The translations under genes were made by a program, and so were the position numbers. Under the pieces are notes generated by a model. The model searched no databases. It saw only the letters and a list, made by a program, of their open reading frames with translations, and had not been told where the DNA came from. A stretch of DNA of 5,748 bases, taken from NCBI GenBank assembly GCA_035259145.1, contig DATFWQ010000335.1:1-5748 (forward strand), read 5' to 3'. Positions within the stretch are counted from its first letter, which is position 1, and each line of letters starts with the position of its first letter. Shown here one piece after another: positions 1-5,748 of the stretch. Source of the DNA: CF-161 sp035259145. GTDB lineage: Bacteria > Chloroflexota > Dormibacteria > Dormibacterales > Dormibacteraceae.

Positions 1-1182
1 GGCAATCGACACAGGGTGATGGAGGTGTTGCGTCATCACGGACGCATCAGCCAGGCCGACATTGCCCGCGCCACCGGGCTCTCGAGATCCACGGTCTCAA
101 CCCTCGTCCTCGAGCTGCGCACAGCAGGTCTGGTCACCGAATTCGGAGATGGCCGCAGCGAATTGTCGCCACAGCGGCGCTCGGCGCCAGGCGGTCGTCC
201 GCCGGTCCTTCTGGGCCTCGACGACTCGGCCGGCACGGCGGTCGGAATCGACTTCGGCCACAGCCACGTCCGCGTGGGAGTGGCCAATCTGTCCCACGAA
301 GTCACTGCAGAGCGGTACCGGGCGTTTCAGGTGGACAACGACGCATCCGGCGCCCTGGGAGCCGCCGCGGCAATGGTCGGGGAGGTCCTGGCCGACGCCG
401 GTATTGGCCGCGAGCGGGTGATCGGCATTGGGATGGGCATTCCCGGCCCAATCGATCGCCGGACCGGGACCATCGGCTCGGCCAGCATCCTGCCCGGCTG
501 GGTCGGTCTGGCGCCTGCGGATGAGATGGCGCACCGGCTGGAGCTGCCTGTCGAGATCGACAACGACGCCAACGTGGGAGCCCTGGGCGAGGTCTACTGG
601 GGCGCGGGGCGCGGGCACACCGAGATCGTGTACGTCAAGGCGTCCACCGGAATCGGGGCCGGCATCGTTACGTCGGGGCAGCTCTATCGAGGTGCGGTGG
701 GCACCGCGGGCGAGATCGGTCACACCACGGTGGACGAACAGGGACCGCTCTGTCGCTGCGGCAGCCGGGGCTGTCTTGAGACTGTCGCCGGGGGGGTCGC
801 CGTCGTCGAACAGGTCCGGAGCACCCAGCGCAGGGACCTCACGCTGGCCCGTCTACTCGAGCTGGCGGCGGCCGGCGACCCGGCGTGCCGGCGCGCGATC
901 GCTGACGCCGGACGCCAGATCGGCGTCTCGATGGCCGCGGTCTGCAATATCCTCAACCCGGAGCTCATCATCGTCGGCGGCCATCTCAGTGAGGCCGGTG
1001 ACCTGCTCCTGGGACCCCTGCGGGAGTCGCTGCGGCGCTACGCTGTGCGGGCTGCGGCGGAATCAGTCGGCGTCGTGCGCGGTGTCCTCGGTGAACGGGC
1101 GGAAATGCTGGGTGCGCTTGCCCTGGTGTTGCAGTCCACCGACCGGTTCTTCAGCAAGCGCCTGACGAAAGCGGGCGCCTAA
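1..1182 (+). CDS. ROK-family transcriptional repressor (XylR/NagC type), 5' end outside window
   Basis: This is a sugar-responsive DNA-binding repressor, probably controlling the transport genes that follow. Residues are counted from the GTG at 16. A winged helix-turn-helix occupies about 1-45 (QADIARATGLSRSTVS at 13-28). A Gly/Pro-rich linker (GGRPP, 59-63) leads into the ROK sugar-kinase-like domain. That domain shows a nucleotide-loop-like VGIDFG (76-81), GIPGPID (141-147), DNDAN (182-186), EIGH (233-236), and a zinc site of H236 with C246, C248 and C253 in CRCGSRGCLE. The frame is open from base 1, and codons 1-15 read GNRHR. This fits the N-R-x-R-V stretch that usually precedes the ROK helix-turn-helix, and no ribosome site precedes GTG16 or ATG19. 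I therefore infer that the true start lies upstream and the gene is 5'-partial. The stop is 17 nt before the binding-protein gene, so they are probably co-transcribed. Zinc-site conservation fits either a repressor or a ROK kinase; the HTH decides for a regulator. The inducer is unknown. Confidence 0.9.
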   Translation, partial: GNRHRVMEVLRHHGRISQADIARATGLSRSTVSTLVLELRTAGLVTEFGDGRSELSPQRRSAPGGRPPVLLGLDDSAGTAVGIDFGHSHVRVGVANLSHEVTAERYRAFQVDNDASGALGAAAAMVGEVLADAGIGRERVIGIGMGIPGPIDRRTGTIGSASILPGWVGLAPADEMAHRLELPVEIDNDANVGALGEVYWGAGRGHTEIVYVKASTGIGAGIVTSGQLYRGAVGTAGEIGHTTVDEQGPLCRCGSRGCLETVAGGVAVVEQVRSTQRRDLTLARLLELAAAGDPACRRAIADAGRQIGVSMAAVCNILNPELIIVGGHLSEAGDLLLGPLRESLRRYAVRAAAESVGVVRGVLGERAEMLGALALVLQSTDRFFSKRLTKAGA

Positions 1183-1187
1183 ATGAG

Positions 1188-1194
1188 AGGAGGT
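1188..1194 (+). promoter_or_regulatory. Strong Shine-Dalgarno site of the binding-protein gene
   Basis: AGGAGGT lies 5 nt before the ATG at 1200 and is a near-perfect complement to the 16S rRNA tail. It fixes the start of the lipoprotein gene. It is the strongest ribosome site in the operon, in keeping with the need for excess binding protein. The gap from the regulator stop is only 17 nt, so no separate promoter fits inside it. Confidence 0.85.
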
Positions 1195-1199
1195 ATCAA

Positions 1200-2279
1200 A
1201 TGAAGGTAACTGGGATGCTGTCAGCCATGGCCGTCCTGGCCCTGGCGGTCACGGCCTGTGGGACGTCGTCCGGCGGAGGTGGCGGCGGTACTTCGGCCAA
1301 GAAGATCGCGCTTCTGCTGCCCGAAACCAAGACCGCACGCTACGAGTCCAAGGACCGACCGCTCTTCGAGGCCAAGGTCAAAGCGCTCTGCAGCGACTGC
1401 CAGATCATCTACAGCAACGCCAACCAGGACGCCTCGGCCCAGCAGTCACAGGCTGAAGCAGCGCTCACAAACGGCGCGAAGGTGCTCGTCCTCGACGCCG
1501 TCGACGGCGCAGCTGCAGCGGCCATCGCCAACAAGGCCAAGCAGTCCAACGTGCCAGTCATCTCCTACGACCGGCTGATCCTCAACACACCCAACGTCAA
1601 CTTCTACATCTCGTTCGACAACCAGGCGGTCGGCAAGCTGCAGGGCACGTCGCTGCTGCAGGCCCTGGGCAGCAAGGCCAATCCGTCGATCGTCATGATC
1701 AACGGGGCGCCGACCGACAACAACGCGAAACTGTTCAAGCAGGGCGCCCACAGCGTGCTCGACGGCAAGGTCACCATCGCCAAGGAGTACGACACACCTG
1801 ACTGGAGCCCCGATCAGGCGCAGAACGAGATGACCCAGGCGCTGACCGCTCTGGCCAACAAGCTGGACGGCGTTTACGCGGCCAATGACGGCACCGGCGG
1901 CGGCGCCATCGCCGCCATGAAGGCCGCCGGTCTGAAGCCGCTGCCCCCGGTCACCGGACAGGACGCGGAGCTCGCGGCCATCCAGCGGATCCTCATCGGC
2001 GAGCAGTACATGACCGTGTACAAGGCGATCGCGCCAGAGGCGGAAGGCGCTGCCGAGCTGGCGGTCGACCTGGTCAACGGCACGGCGGTGCCCAGCTCGA
2101 TGACCAATGGCAAAACCGTCAACAACGGCAACAAGGACGTTCCCTCTGTGCTGCTCACACCGGTAGCGGTCACGAAGGACACCATCAAGACCACGGTGGT
2201 CGCTGACAAGTTCTGGACGGCGGCCGATATTTGCACCGCACAGTACGCATCCGCCTGCACGGCGGCCGGCATCTCGTAG
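1200..2279 (+). CDS. xylF: Sugar ABC transporter substrate-binding lipoprotein, D-xylose type (XylF-like)
   Basis: This is the extracytoplasmic receptor of a CUT2-type sugar importer, 359 aa. Residues 1-20 form a lipoprotein signal: K2, a hydrophobic core, then AVTAC with lipidated Cys20. A Gly/Ser tether (21-32) follows. The two-lobed periplasmic-binding fold (Peripla_BP_4 type) starts at KKIALLLPE (34-42). Stretches matching my recall of E. coli XylF are SYDRLI (122-127), NFYISFDN (134-141), LQG (147-149), APTDNNAKLF (170-179), a NDGTGGGAI segment (229-237), GQDAELAAIQRI (253-264), MTVYKAI (271-277) and KDVPSVLLTPV (312-322). The C-terminal tail after about 338 has C345 and C353, and C64/C67 form a CSDC motif; both pairs lie outside the membrane and could be disulfides. 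The ligand is probably D-xylose or a similar aldose, but no catabolic gene confirms this. It is the first transporter gene, with a stem-loop after its stop. Confidence 0.9.
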   Translation: MKVTGMLSAMAVLALAVTACGTSSGGGGGGTSAKKIALLLPETKTARYESKDRPLFEAKVKALCSDCQIIYSNANQDASAQQSQAEAALTNGAKVLVLDAVDGAAAAAIANKAKQSNVPVISYDRLILNTPNVNFYISFDNQAVGKLQGTSLLQALGSKANPSIVMINGAPTDNNAKLFKQGAHSVLDGKVTIAKEYDTPDWSPDQAQNEMTQALTALANKLDGVYAANDGTGGGAIAAMKAAGLKPLPPVTGQDAELAAIQRILIGEQYMTVYKAIAPEAEGAAELAVDLVNGTAVPSSMTNGKTVNNGNKDVPSVLLTPVAVTKDTIKTTVVADKFWTAADICTAQYASACTAAGIS

Positions 2280-2296
2280 TCTTCTTTTCGTGATAG

Positions 2297-2324
2297 TGCG
2301 GCGGGCTCACGCGGGCCCGCCGCA
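2297..2324 (+). promoter_or_regulatory. GC-rich intercistronic stem-loop after the binding-protein gene
   Basis: TGCGGCGGGC (2297-2306) is perfectly complementary to GCCCGCCGCA (2315-2324), giving a 10-bp stem with an 8-nt loop, or 6 nt if U2307-G2314 pairs. It starts 17 nt after the binding-protein stop. No T-run follows directly (AACCTCATCTCC comes next, with TTTT only at 2337-2340), so it is not a textbook intrinsic terminator. By analogy with binding-protein operons such as mal, it may protect the upstream mRNA 3' end from exonucleases or cause partial termination. Either would lower ATPase and permease expression relative to the binding protein. The structure is seen in the sequence; the role is inferred. 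Confidence 0.7.
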
Positions 2325-2346
2325 AACCTCATCTCCTTTTCGAGGC

Positions 2347-2352
2347 GGAGGG
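2347..2352 (+). promoter_or_regulatory. Shine-Dalgarno site of the ATPase gene
   Basis: GGAGGG lies just before ATG2356; the GGAGG core leaves a 4-nt spacer, which is short but workable. It decides the start in favour of ATG2356 over an in-frame GTG at 2290, which has no ribosome site and would put the stem-loop inside the coding region. Confidence 0.65.
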
Positions 2353-2355
2353 CAG

Positions 2356-3165
2356 ATGGAACGTAACGGACGGCATCCGATCCTGGAGCTGCGCGGGATC
2401 TCCAAGCATTTCGGCGCCGTCCAGGCGCTCAGCGGCGTCGACTTCGAGGTCTATCCGGGTGAGGTCGTCGCCCTCGTCGGCGATAACGGCGCCGGCAAGT
2501 CCACGCTGATCAAGGCCATCGCGGGAATCAACCTGCCCGATACCGGCGAGATGATCTTCGAGGGCAAGCCGGTGACGGTCCGTGGACCTCGTGATGTGAC
2601 GCGGATCGGGATCGCGACCGTCTATCAAGACCTCGCGCTCTGCGACAACCTGGACGTGGTCAGCAACCTGTTCCTCGGGCGTGAGGAACTGGACCGCCCG
2701 GTGCCGGCGCTGGACGAGGAGTCAATGGAAAAGCGCGCCATCGAGGTCCTGTCCACGCTCTCTGTAAAGCTGCCCAGCGTCCGGACCCAGATCGCATCGC
2801 TGTCTGGTGGCCAGCGCCAGTCAACGGCGGTGGCGCGATCCGTGTTGTGGGACGCCAAGGTGGTCCTGCTCGACGAGCCGACCGCTGCCCTCGGTGTGGC
2901 TCAGACCCGACAGGTGCTCGACCTGATCAGGCGGCTGCGCGACCACGGGCTTGGCGTCGTCGTGATCAGCCACAACCTGGCTGACGTCTTCGATGTATGT
3001 GACCGCATCGTGGTGCTTCGTCTGGGCCGGCGCGTGGCGGACTTTCGCGTTGAGGACGCGAGACGAGAGCAGGTTGTAGCCGCCATCACCGGCGCCGACA
3101 TCGGCATCCTCGCCGAGGATCAGCTCAACACCATCAACGAAAAGAACGAGGAAACGATCTCATGA
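2356..3165 (+). CDS. Sugar ABC transporter ATP-binding protein, single nucleotide-binding domain
   Basis: This cytoplasmic ATPase powers the sugar importer; 269 aa from ATG2356. All ABC motifs are present in order: Walker A GDNGAGKST (42-50), Q-loop Q91, signature LSGGQRQ (149-155), Walker B VVLLDEP with D173 and E174, and H-loop H206 in ISHN. The family start LELRGISKHFGAVQAL (10-25) is typical of CUT2 ATPases. Well-known members such as RbsA and XylG carry two such domains in about 500 aa. This protein has one and ends with a short polar tail at the permease junction, so it resembles the single-domain FrcA type and would act as a homodimer. There is no sign of truncation: the second half is absent and the permease gene begins at once. 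The stop overlaps the permease start (ATGA), implying translational coupling. The substrate follows from the binding protein, not from this gene. Confidence 0.93.
   Translation: MERNGRHPILELRGISKHFGAVQALSGVDFEVYPGEVVALVGDNGAGKSTLIKAIAGINLPDTGEMIFEGKPVTVRGPRDVTRIGIATVYQDLALCDNLDVVSNLFLGREELDRPVPALDEESMEKRAIEVLSTLSVKLPSVRTQIASLSGGQRQSTAVARSVLWDAKVVLLDEPTAALGVAQTRQVLDLIRRLRDHGLGVVVISHNLADVFDVCDRIVVLRLGRRVADFRVEDARREQVVAAITGADIGILAEDQLNTINEKNEETIS
3148..3154 (+). promoter_or_regulatory. Ribosome-binding site of the permease gene
   Basis: GAGGAAA lies inside the last codons of the ATPase gene, with 10 nt between the GAGG core and ATG3162. The start and the ATPase stop share ATGA (3162-3165), so coupling by re-initiation may matter more than this moderate site. 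Confidence 0.5.
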
Positions 3166-4379
3166 GCACGACCGTCGAGTCCGTCGAACCGAGACCGGCC
3201 TTCGACCCGCGTGAGTGGGTCGCGGGGCTGGGCCGCCGAGTCGTTCAGGGTGAGGTCGGTTCGCTCTCGGTCATCCTCGGCATCATCGTCATCTGGGTCA
3301 TCTTCTGGCTTCTCAACTCGAACTTCCTGACGCCCCGCAACCTGACCAACCTGGTCTTGCAGCTCGCAGCGATAGGCACGATCTCGGTGGGGATCGTCCT
3401 CGTTCTGCTGCTCGGGGAGATCGACCTGTCGGTTGGATCCGTGAGCGGCCTCTGCGCAGCCATCATGGCGGTGCTCAACGTGAAGCGGGGCGTGCCCGCG
3501 GTGCCGTCGATTCTGGCCGCAGTGATCGCCGGTACTGCGATCGGGCTCGTCCAGGGATTCTGGTTGGCGCGCCTGCGGGTGCCGTCTTTCGTCGTGACGC
3601 TGGCAGGCTTGCTGGCCTGGCTTGGCGCGCTGCTCCTGGTCCTCGGCCCTACAGGAACCATCAACCTCTATAACCCGACCATCGATGGACTCACCGGCAC
3701 GTTTTTCCCAACCGCCGTGGGATGGGGGATCGCGATTGCAGTGATCGTCGTCTACGCGGCCATGGGGCTGCTTCGCCGCCGCCGGCGGGCCCGAGCAGCT
3801 CTGAGCTTGACGCCGTTCATCGAGTACATGGGATCCGTGGCCGTGATCGCCGTCCTGTCCCTGGCCGCCGTGTTCGTGCTCAACTCCGACCGTGGCGTGC
3901 CGCTCGTTCTCTTGATCCTGCTTGGCTTCATCATCCTGTTCGACCAGGTGCTCAGGCGGACGCGCTTCGGGCGATATGTCTTCGCAGTTGGGGGTAACGC
4001 CGAGGCGGCACGCCGAGCGGGTATCAACGTGGCTGCGATCCGGATTGCGGTCTTTGCGCTCTGCAGCACGATGGCGGCTTGCGGCGGCATCCTTGCGGCG
4101 TCACGGCTCCTGGCTGTCAACCAGTCCTCTGGAGGCAGTGATGTGCTGCTGAACTCCATTGCGGGGCCAGTGATCGGCGGCACCAGCCTCTTCGGAGGCC
4201 GCGGTAGCGTCTGGACGGCGCTCACGGGCGCCCTGGTAATCACTTCGATCAACAACGGGATGGACTTGCTGGCCCTGTCCTCCTCTATCAAGTTTCTGGT
4301 CATCGGCGGCGTGTTGCTGGCGGCAGTCACACTGGACGCGCTCGCTCGCCGGGTTCGCGAGACGGCCGGCCGCGCGTAG
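3162..4379 (+). CDS. xylH: Sugar ABC transporter permease, BPD_transp_2 family (XylH-like)
   Basis: This is the integral membrane channel of the importer, 405 aa. A polar cytoplasmic N-terminus (1-33) is followed by about ten to twelve hydrophobic segments, roughly at 34-51, 63-84, 89-105, 114-134, 141-162, 183-203, 222-240, 245-262, 290-313, 330-345, 349-364 and 372-390. Family hallmarks are NLTNLVLQLAAIGTISVG (60-77), GEIDLSVGSV (85-94), the ATPase-contacting loop FGRYVFAVGGNAEAARRAGI (269-288) and GGTSLFGGRGS (339-349). The length is close to E. coli XylH (about 390 aa) and longer than RbsC (about 320 aa). The difference lies mainly in the stretch around 165-245, which includes an Arg-rich loop (RRRRRAR, 205-211) that is probably cytoplasmic. 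This supports a xylose-type rather than ribose-type permease. It is the last gene of the operon, overlapping the ATPase by 4 nt. The substrate assignment is inferred. Confidence 0.92.
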   Translation: MSTTVESVEPRPAFDPREWVAGLGRRVVQGEVGSLSVILGIIVIWVIFWLLNSNFLTPRNLTNLVLQLAAIGTISVGIVLVLLLGEIDLSVGSVSGLCAAIMAVLNVKRGVPAVPSILAAVIAGTAIGLVQGFWLARLRVPSFVVTLAGLLAWLGALLLVLGPTGTINLYNPTIDGLTGTFFPTAVGWGIAIAVIVVYAAMGLLRRRRRARAALSLTPFIEYMGSVAVIAVLSLAAVFVLNSDRGVPLVLLILLGFIILFDQVLRRTRFGRYVFAVGGNAEAARRAGINVAAIRIAVFALCSTMAACGGILAASRLLAVNQSSGGSDVLLNSIAGPVIGGTSLFGGRGSVWTALTGALVITSINNGMDLLALSSSIKFLVIGGVLLAAVTLDALARRVRETAGRA

Positions 4380-4417
4380 CCCACGGAGCCTGCGTTATGG
4401 TGGCCCCGGGCCCTCGC

Positions 4418-5641
4418 TCACCGCCTCCTGTCCTTGACCACCTGTCCGCTTTTGACCACGACGACGGCGCGCTCGGGCTGGTCGAAGATGCCGGGACTGG
4501 CCAGCGGGTCGCCGTCCAGTGCCACCAGGTCGGCCAGCTTGCCTGGCTCGAGCGTCCCCAGACTGTCGCCCACTTGCATGATGCGCGCGTTGTCCCGCGT
4601 GGCCGAGAGGAGGGCTGCCATGGGGTCCTCCACAGCCGAGCGCAGGACCAGCTCCAGGCCGTGCCTGGTCTGATCAGGCCCCAGCAGGTCCGAACCGGAG
4701 CCGATCAGCACGCCCACCTGGCGGGCCAGCAGGATGGAACGTCCCATCGCCGCCTCCGCTCCCTCGACCCTGGGCACCACCTGCTCGGGCAGCCCCCAGG
4801 CCCGCCACTGGGTGGCCATCAGGTTCGCCACTGCCAGGGTCGGCACCAGCGCGGCGCCGGCCCTGGCCATGGCCCTGGCTGTGTCCTGGTCGAGGAACGA
4901 TCCGTGCTCTACGCAGGTCACCCCGGCCGCGAGCGCGTTCCGGATCCCGCGCACGTTATGGGCGTGCACGGTGACGTAGCTGTTTCGCGCCTCCGCCTCC
5001 TCCACCGCGGCTCGGATCTCTGCAACCGAGAGCTGGGTGTCGTCGAGCGAGTCGGTCAGCGAGACCACTCCGCCGGTGACCATCAGCTTGATCTGGGTTG
5101 CACCCCGGCGGAAGTGCCGGCGAGCCGCCAGGCGCACCTCGTCCGGGCTGTTGCAGATGGCTTTGGCCTGGTAGAGACCGGGCACGGCGACGGGACACCA
5201 GCAGTCGCTGAACGGCACCTGGAAGCTGGCGTGGCCGCCGTCCTGCACTATCGATGGACCCGACGGGAAGATCCGAGGACCTCGCACCAGACCCGAGTCA
5301 ATGGCACGGACGATGCCGCCGTCAAGTCCGCCGGCGTCGCGAACGGTCGTGAAGCCTGCATCCAGCGCCAGCTCGCAGTTTCGGAATATGCGAGCCGCTA
5401 TCACAGCGACCGAAGTGGTGCCACCGTGGGTCAGCTCGCTCGAGGGGAACACGTACCCGAGGTGCGTATGGGCATCGATAAGACCGGGCACCACAGTGAG
5501 CCCGGAAAGGTCGACGACCTCGCCATCGCCCGCGACAGCCGCACGCAGCGAGGCGATCCTTCCATTCTCGACAACGAGTTCCCCACCTCGCACCGGGTCC
5601 GCACCGGTGCCATCGATGATGGTGGCGCCGGAGAACCTCAT
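4418..5641 (-). CDS. Metal-dependent amidohydrolase, dipeptidase-like group
   Basis: This is a probable cytoplasmic hydrolase of the amidohydrolase superfamily, 407 aa, with no signal peptide. A short N-terminal beta domain (SGATIIDGTG, 4-13; VVENGRIASL, 23-32) leads to VPGLIDAHTHLG (51-62), whose H58 and H60 are metal ligands. Other ligand candidates in family order are K185 in QIKLMVTGG (likely carboxylated), H226 in VHAH, H246 in VEHG and D318 in GSGSD. TTVRDAGG (98-105), GPRIFPSG (121-128) and QDGGHASF (133-140) are typical of the Xaa-Pro/Xaa-Arg dipeptidase and imidazolonepropionase-like branch. LGTLEPGKLADLVALDGDPL (361-380) is the usual closing motif. The substrate cannot be read from sequence. 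ATG5641 is the only in-frame start before the upstream in-frame stop (5737-5735), yet it has no Shine-Dalgarno site. The gene converges on the transporter operon with a 38-nt gap and has no evident functional tie to it. Confidence 0.88.
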   Translation of the reverse strand: MRFSGATIIDGTGADPVRGGELVVENGRIASLRAAVAGDGEVVDLSGLTVVPGLIDAHTHLGYVFPSSELTHGGTTSVAVIAARIFRNCELALDAGFTTVRDAGGLDGGIVRAIDSGLVRGPRIFPSGPSIVQDGGHASFQVPFSDCWCPVAVPGLYQAKAICNSPDEVRLAARRHFRRGATQIKLMVTGGVVSLTDSLDDTQLSVAEIRAAVEEAEARNSYVTVHAHNVRGIRNALAAGVTCVEHGSFLDQDTARAMARAGAALVPTLAVANLMATQWRAWGLPEQVVPRVEGAEAAMGRSILLARQVGVLIGSGSDLLGPDQTRHGLELVLRSAVEDPMAALLSATRDNARIMQVGDSLGTLEPGKLADLVALDGDPLASPGIFDQPERAVVVVKSGQVVKDRRR

Positions 5642-5748
5642 CCAGATCGGGTGGCTGTCGGTGTGCCGGGAATGTCGCTCATCGTAGGGAGGAAGCGGAG
5701 GCGCCGACCCGGCCTGAATGATCGGCGCGTCCGCCTAGCGGACGCGGG
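5642..5748. other. Right-edge region with no identified gene, upstream of the amidohydrolase
   Basis: These 107 bases contain no gene I can name. On the minus strand, two frames stay open from the window edge. One stops at 5640-5638, overlapping the amidohydrolase ATG as ATGA. The other stops at 5681-5679. Either could be the 3' end of a neighbouring minus-strand gene. The stretch also holds an inverted repeat (5726-5746). No clear sigma-70-like promoter is visible; TACGAT (5686-5681, minus) resembles a -10 box but has no matching -35. Confidence 0.4.
5726..5746. repeat. Perfect 9-bp inverted repeat at the window edge
   Basis: CGCGTCCGC (5726-5734) and GCGGACGCG (5738-5746) are exact reverse complements around a 3-nt spacer (CTA). 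As RNA this is a very stable hairpin; as DNA it could be a dimeric regulator's operator. No T-run follows it on the minus strand, and the window ends 2 nt beyond it on the plus strand. Its role as terminator, operator or coding coincidence is open. Confidence 0.6.

Noticed and set aside
97..723. A 208-codon open frame antisense to the regulator gene
   Set aside because: It lies fully inside the well-supported ROK gene, its translation shows no recognisable motif, and long antisense frames are common in GC-rich genes.
1183..1203. A six-codon mini-frame (ATG to TGA) overlapping the binding-protein ribosome site and start
   Set aside because: It has no ribosome site of its own and contains the Shine-Dalgarno sequence of the real gene; most likely chance.
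2290..2355. Upstream GTG start extending the ATPase by 22 residues
   Set aside because: It has no ribosome site, the added residues have low complexity and would be encoded by the stem-loop, while ATG2356 has GGAGGG just upstream and gives the usual family N-terminus.
3752..4384. A 210-codon minus-strand open frame under the permease gene
   Set aside because: It is a codon-phase shadow of the permease; the translation is Arg/Ser/Pro-rich with no domain.
4399..4422. Possible bidirectional terminator in the 38-nt convergent gap
   Set aside because: GGTG/CACC and GGCC/GGCC pairings are only 4 bp long, with no T-run on either strand, so support is too weak to annotate.
5681..5686. TACGAT on the minus strand as a -10 box for the amidohydrolase
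   Set aside because: No plausible -35 element lies 16-18 nt upstream, and the motif sits in possible coding sequence.
1..5748. CRISPR arrays, tRNA or rRNA genes, insertion sequences, attachment sites
   Set aside because: Reading both strands, I saw no regularly spaced repeats, no RNA-gene signatures, no transposase or integrase motifs and no terminal repeats.

Overview
The window is GC-rich (roughly two thirds G+C by eye) with tightly packed genes. It carries a ROK-family repressor, a Gly-rich lipoprotein tether and a xylose-type binding protein with a Cys-containing tail. Together these suggest a high-GC Gram-positive bacterium, most likely an actinomycete. This is inferred from protein style and base composition only, as there is no rRNA or other taxonomic marker.

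Layout: bases 1-4379 hold one plus-strand operon of four genes. They are a ROK-family regulator cut by the left edge (1-1182), a periplasmic-type sugar-binding lipoprotein resembling XylF (1200-2279), a single-domain ABC ATPase (2356-3165) and a BPD_transp_2 permease resembling XylH (3162-4379). Spacings are 17 nt, 76 nt and a 4-nt ATGA overlap. The 76-nt gap contains a strong GC-rich stem-loop. A 38-nt convergent gap separates the operon from a minus-strand amidohydrolase (5641-4418). The last 107 bases hold no identified gene. They contain a perfect inverted repeat at the edge and two minus-strand frames that stay open to the edge, so the end of another gene may lie there.

How it works together: the lipoprotein would capture a monosaccharide (D-xylose or a similar aldose) outside the membrane. 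The permease and a dimer of the ATPase would import it, and the ROK protein would sense the sugar or a derivative and repress the operon. No catabolic enzyme (isomerase, kinase, dehydrogenase) is present, so the sugar cannot be fixed from this window. The amidohydrolase has a full set of metal-ligand candidates of the Xaa-Pro/Xaa-Arg dipeptidase-like group and has no evident link to sugar uptake.

This is essentially an ordinary carbohydrate-uptake region. I did not find a convincing undescribed system. The points worth a second look are the intercistronic stem-loop, the single-domain ATPase in a xylose-type transporter, and the start region and right flank of the amidohydrolase.
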